A program made the translations under genes and the position numbers. From assembly GCA_021838785.1 (NCBI GenBank), contig JAKCCV010000015.1, positions 29,431 through 93,430 of the forward strand: 64,000 nt of DNA, written 5' to 3'. Positions 20,087 to 29,136 of this stretch are shown one piece after another (positions within the stretch are counted from its first letter, which is position 1; every line of letters starts with the position of its first letter). Below the pieces are notes generated by a model. It saw nothing but the letters and a program-made list of their open reading frames with translations. It had not been told where the DNA came from and ran no database searches. This DNA is from Acidobacteriota bacterium (GTDB lineage Bacteria > Acidobacteriota > Terriglobia > UBA7540).

Positions 20087-21310
20087 GTGGTGACCAGAGA
20101 GCAACCCATCGTCGGCATTGACGTGGGCAGCAGCAAAACCTGCGCCTTGATTGGCTATGCCAGCGAGACGGGCAACCTTGAAATCGCCGGCTTTGGAGTG
20201 GGCGAATCCAAGGGATGGCGAAAGGGCATTATCGTCAACCTGGATGCTGCCGTACTCGCCATCAAGAAGGCTGTGGAGGTGGCGGAACAGGCGGCCGGCG
20301 TAGCCGTAGATTCGGCCTATATTGGGGTGGGCGGGCCGCACGTGCGTGGCGTCAATGCTCAGGGCTCGATGCTCGTGGCCAATCGTGCCCGCGGCGTCAC
20401 TCAAGAAGACATTCGCCAAGCCGTCCGCGCCGCCCAAGGAGTGGCTTTGCCGCCCGACCGCGAACTGCTCCACGTGCTGCCCCAGGAATTCTCGCTCGAT
20501 TCGCAGGACGGCATTCGAGACCCTTTGGGCATGGTCGGAACGCGGCTGGAAGCCAATGTGCATTTGATCACCGCTTCCACGAGCGCTTGGCAAAACGTCG
20601 TGAATGCCGTCAACAAGGCAGGGATTGAAATTCCGGAAGGGGGAACCGTCTTTGAAGCGCTGGCCAGCGCGGAGGCGAGCTTGAGTGCCGACGAGCGCGA
20701 GCTCGGTGTGGCGCTGGTGGACCTGGGCGCGGGCTCAACCGATTTGATCGTTTATTCCCGCCGCACCGTCCGCTACACGGCGTCCATCCCGATTGGTGGC
20801 GACCACTTCACCAATGACATCGCGGTGGGTTTATGCACCCCCATCCCGGAGGCGGAAAAGATGAAGCGTGCCTGGGGGCAGCGTGACCCTTCCCAGTCGG
20901 AGCCGGGCGCGCTCGAGGTGCAGAGCGTTGGTGAGCGGCCCGCCCGGGTGGTGAGTTACGCCAAACTCAATGAGATCATCGAGCCGCGCGCCCTTGAACT
21001 GTTGGAGCTCATAGGGGCCGAGCTGCGGCGATCCGGATATTTAGACCAACTTGGCGCGGGGATGGTGTTGACCGGCGGAGGCGCCCGCCTGGGCGGATTC
21101 GCCAGGTTGGCGGAACTGACGCTTTGCTTGCCGGTGCGCGTGGCGCGACCTTTGGGTTTGGAGAAGACTCGCGTGGATCTGGCCGACCCGGCCTACTGCA
21201 CGTTGGTCGGGCTGGTGGCTTATGGCAAGCGGATGCGGCTGCTTCGAGATTCACGGAATAAGGGATTGGTGGGAAAATTGTGGGGAGCATTGCGCGGGCC
21301 GATGGCCTGA
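20087..21310 (+). CDS. ftsA: FtsA, membrane tether for FtsZ
   Basis: 407 residues from a GTG. Actin-fold ATPase that anchors FtsZ filaments to the membrane. Phosphate loop [15 protein letters not shown] near residue 8, [15 protein letters not shown] near 208 and [10 protein letters not shown] near 325 are the ATP-binding elements. The 1C subdomain appears in the first third. The C-terminus ([13 protein letters not shown]) is a short amphipathic helix, the usual membrane-targeting element. It follows ftsQ by 18 bases and ends 34 bases before ftsZ. Confidence 0.95.
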   Translation: MVTREQPIVGIDVGSSKTCALIGYASETGNLEIAGFGVGESKGWRKGIIVNLDAAVLAIKKAVEVAEQAAGVAVDSAYIGVGGPHVRGVNAQGSMLVANRARGVTQEDIRQAVRAAQGVALPPDRELLHVLPQEFSLDSQDGIRDPLGMVGTRLEANVHLITASTSAWQNVVNAVNKAGIEIPEGGTVFEALASAEASLSADERELGVALVDLGAGSTDLIVYSRRTVRYTASIPIGGDHFTNDIAVGLCTPIPEAEKMKRAWGQRDPSQSEPGALEVQSVGERPARVVSYAKLNEIIEPRALELLELIGAELRRSGYLDQLGAGMVLTGGGARLGGFARLAELTLCLPVRVARPLGLEKTRVDLADPAYCTLVGLVAYGKRMRLLRDSRNKGLVGKLWGALRGPMA

Positions 21311-21344
21311 AGCGGTCTCGAATGAAGAAAGACAAGGAGTCATA

Positions 21345-22523
21345 ATGGCCAATGAAGATTCCAAGGTCGCCGACATCCGAGTGGGCTTTTCCGACAACTT
21401 GCGGCGGGGCGCCAAAATCAAGGTGATTGGCGTTGGCGGCGGCGGCGGGAACGCCGTCAACCGCATGATTGCCGCCAAGGTGGAAGGCGTGGAATTTATG
21501 GCCGCCAACACCGACCTTCAGGCCCTGCAAGCATCTCGCGCTCCCATCAAGATTCAACTGGGCGCCAAGCTGACCAAAGGGCTGGGCGCGGGCGCGAACC
21601 CCGAGGTCGGCCGCGCCGCCGCGCTCGAAGATACGGATAAAATTGTCGAGGCCCTCGAGGGCGCCGACATGGTCTTTGTGACCACCGGTCTTGGGGGTGG
21701 AACGGGCACGGGCGGCGCTCCAATTGTGGCCAGCCTGGCTCGCGAATTGGGCGCCTTAACGGTGGCCGTGGTCACCAAGCCTTTTGCGTTTGAGGGTAAG
21801 CGCCGCATGATGCAGGCCGAGCAAGGGCTCGGCGAGCTTAGCCAGGCCGTGGACACCGTGATTTGCATTCCCAACGAACGCCTCATGCAATACGTGGACA
21901 AATGCACGAGCTTCTTTGAGGCTTTTCGCATCGCCGATGATATCCTGCGGCAGGGCGTGCAAGGCATCTCCGACATCATCACCATTACGGGCATCATCAA
22001 CCGCGACTTTGCGGACATCAAAACCATCATGGAAGGCATGGGCTACGCGGTAATGGGAACGGCGACGGCGCGAGGAGAGAATCGGGCCATTGAAGCCACC
22101 AACAAAGCCATCGCCAGCCCACTGCTCGAAGACGCTTCGATTAACGGCGCGCAGGGCATCCTGCTCAATATTACCGGCTCAAGCAAACTCACCCTGCACG
22201 AAGTGCATGAAGCTTCGACCATTGTTCAGCGCGCCGCCGCGGAAAATGCCAACATCATCTTTGGGGCCGTGCATGACGAGGCCATGCAGGATGCCGTGAA
22301 GGTGACGGTCATCGCCACGGGCATCAAGTCGGAGCGCATGGGCGTGAGGCCGGGCGCGGCGTTTTCTCCCGCTCTTCGCTCGGCGCAACAAAGCGTGAAG
22401 AACGCGCTCCTCAAAAAAGACAAGCTTCCGATTGAGGCCCCGCCGCAAAATGTGACCGCACCTCTTCCCGGGGATGACCTCGACGTGCCCGCATTTCTGC
22501 GGCGCCGTAAGCCGGGAGGCTAA
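21345..22523 (+). CDS. ftsZ: FtsZ, tubulin-like division GTPase
   Basis: 392 residues. Polymerises into the Z ring. The tubulin signature [10 protein letters not shown] lies at about residues 116-125, the N-terminal [15 protein letters not shown] near 27, and the synergy-loop region [11 protein letters not shown] near 220. The short linker ends in the conserved tip [13 protein letters not shown], which binds FtsA. The ATG at 21345 follows AAGGAG with ideal spacing; the reading frame is open 41 codons upstream within ftsA, but this is a shadow. Last gene of the cluster. Confidence 0.97.
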   Translation: MANEDSKVADIRVGFSDNLRRGAKIKVIGVGGGGGNAVNRMIAAKVEGVEFMAANTDLQALQASRAPIKIQLGAKLTKGLGAGANPEVGRAAALEDTDKIVEALEGADMVFVTTGLGGGTGTGGAPIVASLARELGALTVAVVTKPFAFEGKRRMMQAEQGLGELSQAVDTVICIPNERLMQYVDKCTSFFEAFRIADDILRQGVQGISDIITITGIINRDFADIKTIMEGMGYAVMGTATARGENRAIEATNKAIASPLLEDASINGAQGILLNITGSSKLTLHEVHEASTIVQRAAAENANIIFGAVHDEAMQDAVKVTVIATGIKSERMGVRPGAAFSPALRSAQQSVKNALLKKDKLPIEAPPQNVTAPLPGDDLDVPAFLRRRKPGG

Positions 22524-22642
22524 GGGCCGTTGTTGCGCCCGTCCGCCCAAGGCGCGAGCCGACCAGCGAGCATGAGCCTCCAATTCCGTCACCAAGTTTC
22601 CATGAGCCTCCGGCACAAAGGGAATTTCCGGGCAGACTCGAC

Positions 22643-23548
22643 ATGAGTTCCGGCGCTGAAAGCATCTCCGCTTCCTATCGAGTTTGCAGGCAAATTGCCC
22701 GGGCCCACTACGAGAACTTCCCCGTAGCCTCGTGGCTGGTTGGGCGCGCCCGACGGGACGCCCTTGCTGCCATTTACGCTTTTGCTCGGGTTGCGGACGA
22801 TGATGCCGACGAACCCAAGGCGGGATGGACCGCGGAGACTCGGCTCGCCGCGCTCGCTTCCTGGCGGGAGCGGCTGGTTCGTTGCTACGAAGGTGAAGCC
22901 TCTCATCCGATTTTTATCGCCCTTGCGGACACTGCCCGAAAGTACAGCCTCAGCCGCAAGCATTTTGAAGACCTGCTCTGCGCCTTTGAAATGGATGTTC
23001 GTGTGAGCCGCCATGCGGAGTTCGTCTCCGTCCTGAATTATTGTTCCTATTCGGCGAACCCCGTCGGGCGATTGGTGCTGGAGCTTTTTGGGCACCGGGA
23101 TGCCGAGCTTTTCGCCCTCGCCGACCGGTTGACGACTGCGCTTCAGCTCACCAACTTTTGGCAAGATGCGGGGCAAGACCTTGAGCGCGGCCGCGTTTAT
23201 CTGCCGCTCGCAGACCTGCATCGGTTTGACCTTTCAATAGAAGGCCTGGCGGCCATTCACGCTGCGCCGGGTAAAAATCACGTCGCTTGGAGTCGCTGGC
23301 AAAGACTGATGGCTTTTGAAATAGCCCGCACTCGAACATGGTTTGAGGAGGGTTGGCCGTTGACGGAAAAAGTCGTGCCGGAGCTTCGGCGCCAACTACG
23401 GCTCACTTGGCTCGGCGGTGCGACGATTCTTTCCCGAATTGAAGCCGTCGGGTATGATGTCTTCCGTCATCGCCCCAAGCTTAACGGGCTTGATTTCATC
23501 CGCCTTTACTTCCGGTCGGGCCGTGCGGAGAAGACGCGGCCGTGCTAG
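22643..23548 (+). CDS. hpnC: HpnC, hydroxysqualene synthase
   Basis: 301 residues of the squalene/phytoene synthase family. Aspartate motifs: DDDAD near residue 53 and the second, QDAGQDLERGR, near 176. In the three-enzyme bacterial route HpnD makes presqualene diphosphate, HpnC converts it to hydroxysqualene, and HpnE reduces that to squalene. It is the first of three tandem hpn genes; the N-terminus (YRVCRQIARAHYENFPVAS) is typical of HpnC. The reading frame of the next gene begins only 25 bases after its stop, so they are one operon. Confidence 0.92.
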   Translation: MSSGAESISASYRVCRQIARAHYENFPVASWLVGRARRDALAAIYAFARVADDDADEPKAGWTAETRLAALASWRERLVRCYEGEASHPIFIALADTARKYSLSRKHFEDLLCAFEMDVRVSRHAEFVSVLNYCSYSANPVGRLVLELFGHRDAELFALADRLTTALQLTNFWQDAGQDLERGRVYLPLADLHRFDLSIEGLAAIHAAPGKNHVAWSRWQRLMAFEIARTRTWFEEGWPLTEKVVPELRRQLRLTWLGGATILSRIEAVGYDVFRHRPKLNGLDFIRLYFRSGRAEKTRPC

Positions 23549-23573
23549 GCTTGGGGCTTATCGTCGCGCGGTT

Positions 23574-24455
23574 ATGCAGCCATTCCGGCACCAGCCACGC
23601 TTAGCAAGCTCCCGCGACACGAATTTCTATTATTCATTCGTTTTTCTTCCGAAGCACAAGCGGCAGGCTCTGGAGGCGGTGTACGCATTTGCACGGCGCT
23701 GTGACGACGTGGTTGATAGCCAACTCTCCCTCGTCGAGGCCGAGCGCGCCCTCGCGGCCTGTCAAGCGGACCTCGACCGGTGTTACGAGCGGGCCGAACG
23801 ACCAGCCAAAGAGGCTTCTTTACCCTCTCTGATAGCCTCGCTGACGGAAGCCGTGGCGCGTTTCCACATCCCTCGCCAGCTTTTTGACCAGCTCATCGAG
23901 GGCATGCGGATGGACCTCGTCACGCGGCGCTATGCCACCTTCGACGATCTGCTTGTCTATTGCCATCGGGTCGCTTCGAGCGTCGGGCTGATGACAATAG
24001 AAATCCTGGGCCACCGAACCGCGCGCGCGCGGGAATACGCCTTACATTTGGGCGTAGCGCTTCAACTCGTTAATATCCTGCGGGACTTGGGTGAGGACGC
24101 GGCACGCGGGCGCATTTACCTGCCGCTCGAAGACCTCGAACGCTTTGGCGTCGAGCCCGAGAATCTTTTGCAGGGCGAATTCAAGGGGGACTGGGAAGGT
24201 TTGGTTCAGTTTGAGGTGGAGCGCGCCGGCGCTTCCTTCGAACAGGCTCGACAATCGCTGCCGCGCGAGGAGGGCCGCTCGCTACTTGCAGCGGAGATGA
24301 TGGCAGCGATTTACTGGCGGATTCTGCGCCAGATTAGCGGGGCCGGACCGCGGGTTCTCCGCCAGACGATCCGCCTTTCACGCTGGACCAAGTTCCGAAC
24401 TGCCGCTTCTGTGTATCTCGGATTAGAGTGGTACAAGCCCCAGCGGGAGGCTTAG
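23574..24455 (+). CDS. hpnD: HpnD, presqualene diphosphate synthase
   Basis: 293 residues of the squalene/phytoene synthase family; condenses two farnesyl diphosphates to presqualene diphosphate. Motifs: SFVFLPKHKRQALEAVYAF near the N-terminus, RCDDVVD (about residue 43), and NILRDLGEDAARGRIYLP near 165. The ATG at 23574 gives the family-typical N-terminus; the open frame upstream overlaps hpnC and is a shadow. Confidence 0.92.
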   Translation: MQPFRHQPRLASSRDTNFYYSFVFLPKHKRQALEAVYAFARRCDDVVDSQLSLVEAERALAACQADLDRCYERAERPAKEASLPSLIASLTEAVARFHIPRQLFDQLIEGMRMDLVTRRYATFDDLLVYCHRVASSVGLMTIEILGHRTARAREYALHLGVALQLVNILRDLGEDAARGRIYLPLEDLERFGVEPENLLQGEFKGDWEGLVQFEVERAGASFEQARQSLPREEGRSLLAAEMMAAIYWRILRQISGAGPRVLRQTIRLSRWTKFRTAASVYLGLEWYKPQREA

Positions 24456-24542
24456 CCGCGCAAGCCATCCTTCCGCAGAGGGAGCTCGCATCCATCAAGC
24501 CGGCTCGGAGCGGCAAGGGACGAGATAACGGAGCTGTGCATC

Positions 24543-25913
24543 TTGGCTGAGGAGATTCTCGTTGTCGGCGGAGGGTTCGCGGGTCTAGCGGCAGGGGTGG
24601 CCCTTGCCGAAGCGGGTCGGCGCGTTCGTCTGCTCGAGCAGAGCCAGCATTGGGGGGGGCGGGCGCGATCGTTTCGTGACGCGGTGACGGGCATGGCGCT
24701 CGACAACGGGCAACATCTGCTGTTGGGTTGCTATCATCGCACGCTGCGCTTTCTCGACACGCTTGGCACGCTCGAGCGCATCCGTTTCCAACCGCAGATG
24801 ACGCTTCATTTTATGGAGCGCGGCGGATGCTTGTCCGTCCTGCGTTGCCGGAACCTTCCGGCGCCTTGGCATCTCTTCGCAGGAGTGCTTGCCTCGGATG
24901 CTTTTTCATGGCGAGAAAAGAGAGAGGTGCTGCGGTTGGGACGCTCGCTCCAGAAGAGTGCAGGGATAAGCCTCGACCGTGCCGAACCTCCGCTAGAGAA
25001 AATGACCGTGGGAGAGTGGCTGCAATGCCTCGGGCAATCCGACCGCGTGCAGCGCAATTTTTGGGATTTGCTCTGCATTGCAGCCATGAACGAGGACCCC
25101 GAAGTCGCCTCGGCGGACATCTTTGCGCGCGTTTTAAGCCGGGCACTGCTTCAGTCGCCCGCCGATTCCCGCATCGGAATTCCCGCCGCCGGTTTGAGCG
25201 ATTGTTATGCCGAAACTGCCGCGAGCTTTCTTTTTGCTCACGGCGGCGTAGTGGAGCTGGGGAAAAGCGTCGCCGGGTTGAGGGTCAAAGGTGACCAGGT
25301 GACGGGTGTTTATTTGGCAGACGGTAAAATCCTGGAGGCTACCAAGCTTATCTGCGCCGTGCCGTGGCACGGGTTGCTCCGATGGCTGCCGCCGAGCCTG
25401 GCGGCGCATCCCTTTTTCGCCCGGATTGCCAAGCTCAAACCCGCGCCGATTGTATCCGTCTATTGTTGGTTCGACCGGCCTATCACCCATCTCGACTTTG
25501 TGGGTCTGCGAGGGACCACGTTTCAATGGCTTTTCAATAAAAATAAAATCCTGGCCGAATCCGCCCTCGGCGCTTCCGACCCCAAGCTGTTTCTGGTTTC
25601 CCTGGTTTTAAGCGGCGCCCATGCCCATCTTCAACGCACCCGTGAGGATTTAGCCGGGACGGCGCTTCGTGAGTTGGGCGAGGTCTTCCCGGAAGCGCGA
25701 GCCGCGCATCTGGTGCGCTCGCTGGTGATTAAGGAGCCGTGGGCCACCTTTTCCCCTGCCCCGGGCGTCGAGGCGCTGCGTCCGGCTTGCCGAACGCCGC
25801 TGCAAGGATTTTACTTGGCAGGCGATTGGACCGCCACGGGACTTCCCGCCACTATTGAAGGGGCGGTTGAAAGCGGGTACACTGCCGCAGATGCGGTTCT
25901 CCAAGAAGCTTGA
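24543..25913 (+). CDS. hpnE: HpnE, hydroxysqualene dehydroxylase (FAD)
   Basis: 456 residues from a TTG start. Flavin amine oxidase/phytoene desaturase-like fold with the FAD-binding VVGGGFAGLAAGVALAEAG at about 6-24, GGRARSF near 38, and the C-terminal YLAGDWTATGLPATIEGAVESG motif (in pieces) that closes the FAD site. In the HpnCDE route it reduces hydroxysqualene to squalene. Third gene of the hpn trio. No squalene-hopene cyclase lies in this window, so later hopanoid steps must be encoded elsewhere. Confidence 0.92.
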   Translation: MAEEILVVGGGFAGLAAGVALAEAGRRVRLLEQSQHWGGRARSFRDAVTGMALDNGQHLLLGCYHRTLRFLDTLGTLERIRFQPQMTLHFMERGGCLSVLRCRNLPAPWHLFAGVLASDAFSWREKREVLRLGRSLQKSAGISLDRAEPPLEKMTVGEWLQCLGQSDRVQRNFWDLLCIAAMNEDPEVASADIFARVLSRALLQSPADSRIGIPAAGLSDCYAETAASFLFAHGGVVELGKSVAGLRVKGDQVTGVYLADGKILEATKLICAVPWHGLLRWLPPSLAAHPFFARIAKLKPAPIVSVYCWFDRPITHLDFVGLRGTTFQWLFNKNKILAESALGASDPKLFLVSLVLSGAHAHLQRTREDLAGTALRELGEVFPEARAAHLVRSLVIKEPWATFSPAPGVEALRPACRTPLQGFYLAGDWTATGLPATIEGAVESGYTAADAVLQEA

Positions 25914-25931
25914 GAAGGCCAAGGGGGGAAC

Positions 25932-27446
25932 GTGAATTCCAACTCGAGTGGAAGACGCGCGCTGACGGTGGCGATCATCGCGGCCGCGGCCATTCTGGGA
26001 ACGTTATTCTTAATTTTGTGGAGGCCGAAAGCGCCATCGCGTTTGTCGGCCGTGAAAACAGGCCCGCAGCCGTCGCAGCCAACGCCCACGGAGGTTGCGT
26101 CCCGCGACCCACGCCTGCGCGATGCGTGGCGCTTCAATCGGGCCGGATGGGTTTACGTCCATTTGCAAGGGCCGCCGGCCACCATTGGATTCCAACACGG
26201 CTACCTGCTGGCCCCGGAGATCGAAGACGCGTTCCATGCCGTCCGGTTCGATGACGTTCACGGCTCGCACCACAACTGGCAATTCTTTCGTCAGGCCGCC
26301 CGCCAGATGCTGTGGCCGAAGATTGATCGCGAGTATCAGGAGGAATTGAAAGGCATCGTCGCCGGCCTCCGCGCCCACGGCGTGACCGACATAGACCTGG
26401 ACGACATCGTCGCGCTCAATGCGTTTCAGGAGCTGCCCTATTACTACGTTCCTTGGTACGACCAACAGCACAAGATTCCAGAGAAGCCTCCGATCCGGCC
26501 CGTCGGCCACTGCAGCGCTTTTGTCGCCACCGGCGATTGGACGCGCGACCATCAGATCGTCATGGCGCACAATGCCTGGGTCAGCTATCTGCTGGGCGAG
26601 CGGTGGCGCATCATTTTCGATATCGTTCCCACTCACGGCTATCATATTTTGATGGACGGCTTTCCGGGCGTCATTACGAGCGATGACGACTTCGGCATCA
26701 ACTCCGCCGGCCTCATGGTGACGGAAACGACCATCAGCAACTTCAAAGGATGGAACCCCAACGGCATTCCGGAATTCGAGCGCTCCCGCAAGGCCCTGCA
26801 ATATGCGAGCTCGATTGCACAGTATGTCCGCATTATGCTCAAGGGCAATAACGGCGGCTACGCCAATGACTGGCTCCTTGGGGACCGCAAGACGGGCGAA
26901 ATTGCCCGCTTTGAATTGGGCTTGACGCATTACCACGTCTGGCGCAGCCACAACGGCTATTTTGTCGGCTCCAATTTCCCGAGCGACCCGGCGCTCATCA
27001 CCCAAGAAACCTCGTTCAATCCAAATGACCCTTCGCTCTCAGAAAACGCTCGGCACATCCGATGGAAACAGTTGATGAAGCAGTACAAAGGCCGGATTGA
27101 CGTTCAACTCGCCGAGCAATTTCTCGCCGATCATTACGACACGTACCTCAAGAAAATCAGCCCCGATCAGCGAACCCTCTGCGGGCACGTGGACTTGGTG
27201 CCGGCAGGCGTTCCCACATGGCATTGGGGACCCTACAATCCCGGCGGCGCCGTGCAGGGCAAGGTGACGGACAGCCGTATGGCCGCCGCAATGAGTTTTA
27301 TCGCGCGCCGTGGCCATCCCTGCGGCATGAACTTCCTCGTCGGCCCGTTCCTCAAAGCCCACCCGCAATACGATTGGGAAGCACCCTACCTGCGCAACAT
27401 GATCGCTGGGCCGTGGACGGTGTTCCAATCGGGCGAGCGCGATTGA
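25932..27446 (+). CDS. Secreted N-terminal-nucleophile hydrolase (C45 / phospholipase B-like)
   Basis: 504 residues. An N-terminal membrane or signal segment (about 10-30) is followed by a domain resembling the phospholipase B-like and C45 acyltransferase families. The likely nucleophile is Cys194 in GHCSAF, which in this fold becomes N-terminal after self-cleavage; the following residues read TGDWTRDHQIVMAHNAWVSY, with the Asn typical of the family. Supporting features are FGINSAGLMVTETTI near 255 and NDWLLGDRKTGEIA near 315. Such enzymes release fatty acids from lipids or cleave amide bonds outside the cytoplasm. The substrate cannot be told. It follows hpnE by 18 bases, so may be co-transcribed. 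Confidence 0.75.
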   Translation: MNSNSSGRRALTVAIIAAAAILGTLFLILWRPKAPSRLSAVKTGPQPSQPTPTEVASRDPRLRDAWRFNRAGWVYVHLQGPPATIGFQHGYLLAPEIEDAFHAVRFDDVHGSHHNWQFFRQAARQMLWPKIDREYQEELKGIVAGLRAHGVTDIDLDDIVALNAFQELPYYYVPWYDQQHKIPEKPPIRPVGHCSAFVATGDWTRDHQIVMAHNAWVSYLLGERWRIIFDIVPTHGYHILMDGFPGVITSDDDFGINSAGLMVTETTISNFKGWNPNGIPEFERSRKALQYASSIAQYVRIMLKGNNGGYANDWLLGDRKTGEIARFELGLTHYHVWRSHNGYFVGSNFPSDPALITQETSFNPNDPSLSENARHIRWKQLMKQYKGRIDVQLAEQFLADHYDTYLKKISPDQRTLCGHVDLVPAGVPTWHWGPYNPGGAVQGKVTDSRMAAAMSFIARRGHPCGMNFLVGPFLKAHPQYDWEAPYLRNMIAGPWTVFQSGERD

Positions 27447-27490
27447 TGTGGCGGGCCGAAAATTCTTGCCGCGAGTGATATACTTAGTCC

Positions 27491-27757
27491 GTGCCAAAGT
27501 TACACAAGCGCGCTGCCAAGAGCCGTCGGCGATTGATCAAGAACCCCGTCAATCCGGCCGAAGGCCCTCCATTGCCTCTTCCTCAGTCGCGCAGGATTAC
27601 GGAGGTTCCCGGCGTCGAGGCCGTGCTCGATCGAGCAAGGACTCCCTACAGAAAGAATCCCCTGAGAGAAGATGAGGCGCTCAATTTGGTGTGCGATGCG
27701 CGCGAGGATGAGCGGCATTTCCCGCTCAAGAAGCTGCTCAAGAAATTTGAACAATGA
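27491..27757 (+). CDS. Presumed antitoxin of a decayed RelE-type module
   Basis: 88 residues from a GTG. Basic N-terminus with Pro-rich middle and an acidic/basic C-terminal helix (FPLKKLLKKFEQ). I do not recognise the family. Its stop overlaps the start of the RelE-like frame by ATGA, the usual antitoxin-toxin arrangement, and that position is the only reason for the call. Confidence 0.5.
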   Translation: MPKLHKRAAKSRRRLIKNPVNPAEGPPLPLPQSRRITEVPGVEAVLDRARTPYRKNPLREDEALNLVCDAREDERHFPLKKLLKKFEQ

Positions 27758-28006
27758 ACTGGGCGGTCAGGTATCGCTCGTCCGTCGAGAAAGACATGGC
27801 GCGCTCCCTGTCCCGCATTCGCGCGGAAATCCTTGACCGGCTCCGCTCTCTGGAGGCTGATCCCTTCCCCGCCGGCTGCAAGAAACTCAAAGGGCAGAAA
27901 AATCGGTTCAGGCTGAAAGTGGCCGGCGATTACGGCGTCGCAAGAAGAGTGCGTCGTGGCCGTCGAATTCGTCGGCCACAGAAAGGGTGCGTACCGCTGG
28001 TTTTAA
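27754..28006 (+). pseudogene. RelE/ParE-type toxin, frameshifted
   Basis: The first 62 codons read as a RelE-fold toxin (VRYRSSVEKDMARSL, CKKLKGQKNRFRLKVAGDYGV). The conserved ending EECVVAVEFVGHRKGAYRWF continues in another frame from 27944 and stops with TAA at 28004-28006. Compared with relatives the join lacks about five codons, so a small deletion has shifted the frame. The unshifted frame runs on to 28230 as meaningless sequence. The toxin is therefore probably dead, unless the assembly has an error here. Confidence 0.75.
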
Positions 28007-28091
28007 TAGCTCAGGGTCCCCCGTGGCCAAGGTCTGCGCCGATCTGTGGCCGAATTCGGCTCCTGGGTACCCGGCTGCCGGCTGCCCAGTA

Positions 28092-29006
28092 TCAAAAGGG
28101 GATATCGTCGTCGGAGATGTCTCCCTCGGCCCCTTTAGGTTCCGCAGCGGGAGGGGCCTCCCTTGCCAGCTTCTGTTCGATGAGGAACGAATTGACCGCG
28201 GCCGCAAGGTTCACGGCGAGGGCTGCATAGGATCTCGGGACGGTCACTACCTCGCTCCCTTGACCGTGCCCAGCTAATTTGTTTCTGAGCACGGCAGGGG
28301 CCATAAGGAGACCTTTTTGTATGGCAGTCGCACGGTCCTCGGGCACGTCATCAAGATACCCGGCCTCTTGAAACTCCCCGAGCAACTCGGCAGCCGTACC
28401 TGTGCTGGCGTTCAGGATAGTTTTGAGCGTGCTCTCGACGCTCTTGGCTGCGGCCTGAATGGAGTCTTTGGCTCGATTATCGGCAAGCGCCTCCTGGGCT
28501 TCGCGCAACTCGTCCTGCGCGCCCTTGAAGCCGTGGTCGCGGAATTGCCGTCTCACGCTCTCGAGCAGTTCGGCGAAGAACTGCCCGTCAACAAGGAAGA
28601 AAGTTCCGTCCGACATCCTCCATGCGCAGTCGAACGCCAGCATAGCGGCATTGATGTCCCTCTGAAACGGGCCCCGCGAGTTCTCCTCTAGCCCCTCGAA
28701 GAACTGCTCGATTACATCAAACGCGTTGGAGGGATAGCCTCTCGTGCAGTACGCTTCAATGCCTTCCATCACTCCCTCCGACGTCTTGGCCGTCAGTCTG
28801 GATACGCCAAGCAACTCCTTAAGCCTACGCTCAGCTCGTTCTAAGGAATCCGTGAAGTAGTTACATCCCGTTTCGGTTCTTTCAAACGAACTCGAGTTGT
28901 ACCTTTGGATCGTCTTCCACAGTCTCTCCATGAGCTCCCGAGTCAGGGACACGGTTATCTGCCTATCGATTAGCGCCTTTCTATGCCTGAGGCTAAACGG
29001 TTCCAT
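28092..29006 (-). CDS. AbiJ-like HEPN abortive-infection protein with SSB-type C-terminal tip
   Basis: 304 residues. The N-terminus (FSLRHRKALIDRQITVSLTRELMERLW, in pieces) resembles the AbiJ N-terminal type 4 domain. The second half is a helical Abi-C/HEPN domain with RNKLAGH (Arg241, Asn242, His247), an exact match to the HEPN ribonuclease motif R-N-x4-H. A Pro/Ala/Glu linker of about 20 residues leads to the last residues SDDDIPF. This acidic tip equals the end of E. coli SSB (DDDIPF), the peptide by which SSB docks RecO, ExoI, PriA and others. Family knowledge suggests an RNA-cleaving suicide defence against phage; the tip suggests that it senses or joins replication forks. Both are inference. 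A 22-codon frame overlaps its start. Confidence 0.75.
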   Translation of the reverse strand: MEPFSLRHRKALIDRQITVSLTRELMERLWKTIQRYNSSSFERTETGCNYFTDSLERAERRLKELLGVSRLTAKTSEGVMEGIEAYCTRGYPSNAFDVIEQFFEGLEENSRGPFQRDINAAMLAFDCAWRMSDGTFFLVDGQFFAELLESVRRQFRDHGFKGAQDELREAQEALADNRAKDSIQAAAKSVESTLKTILNASTGTAAELLGEFQEAGYLDDVPEDRATAIQKGLLMAPAVLRNKLAGHGQGSEVVTVPRSYAALAVNLAAAVNSFLIEQKLAREAPPAAEPKGAEGDISDDDIPF

Positions 29007-29061
29007 CTCCCAATTCCCACTCGGCCACGACGTAAGGACCTGTCCGGTCGAGGTTAGCCAT
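28993..29061 (-). CDS. Possible 22-residue leader peptide of the Abi gene
   Basis: ATG at 29061 to TAG at 28993 encodes MANLDRTGPYVVAEWELGDG plus two residues. It overlaps the Abi start by 14 bases and has a GGGAAAG run just upstream, whereas the Abi ATG has GGGAG directly abutting it. It could couple translation or be a remnant of an antitoxin. Too short to judge by composition. Confidence 0.3.
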   Translation of the reverse strand: MANLDRTGPYVVAEWELGDGTV

Positions 29062-29076
29062 CACATCTTTCCCGTC

Positions 29077-29095
29077 ACCGCCGCCCGGCGGTTTT
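29077..29095 (+). terminator. Possible terminator hairpin
   Basis: ACCGCC (29077-29082), a 4-base loop, GGCGGT (29087-29092), followed by TTTTCGTT on the plus strand. No plus-strand gene ends close before it; it may shield the toxin-antitoxin genes from read-through. Confidence 0.3.
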
Positions 29096-29136
29096 CGTTA
29101 AAAAAAGTAGAACCGGCAGCGTTACGATTTCCCCCA

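Noticed and set aside
26010..27005. 331-codon minus-strand frame
   Set aside because: Antisense to the Ntn hydrolase, which has the real codon pattern and a likely nucleophile.
28007..28230. C-terminal half of the long RelE-like frame
   Set aside because: After the frameshift it is random-looking sequence that overlaps the Abi gene end.
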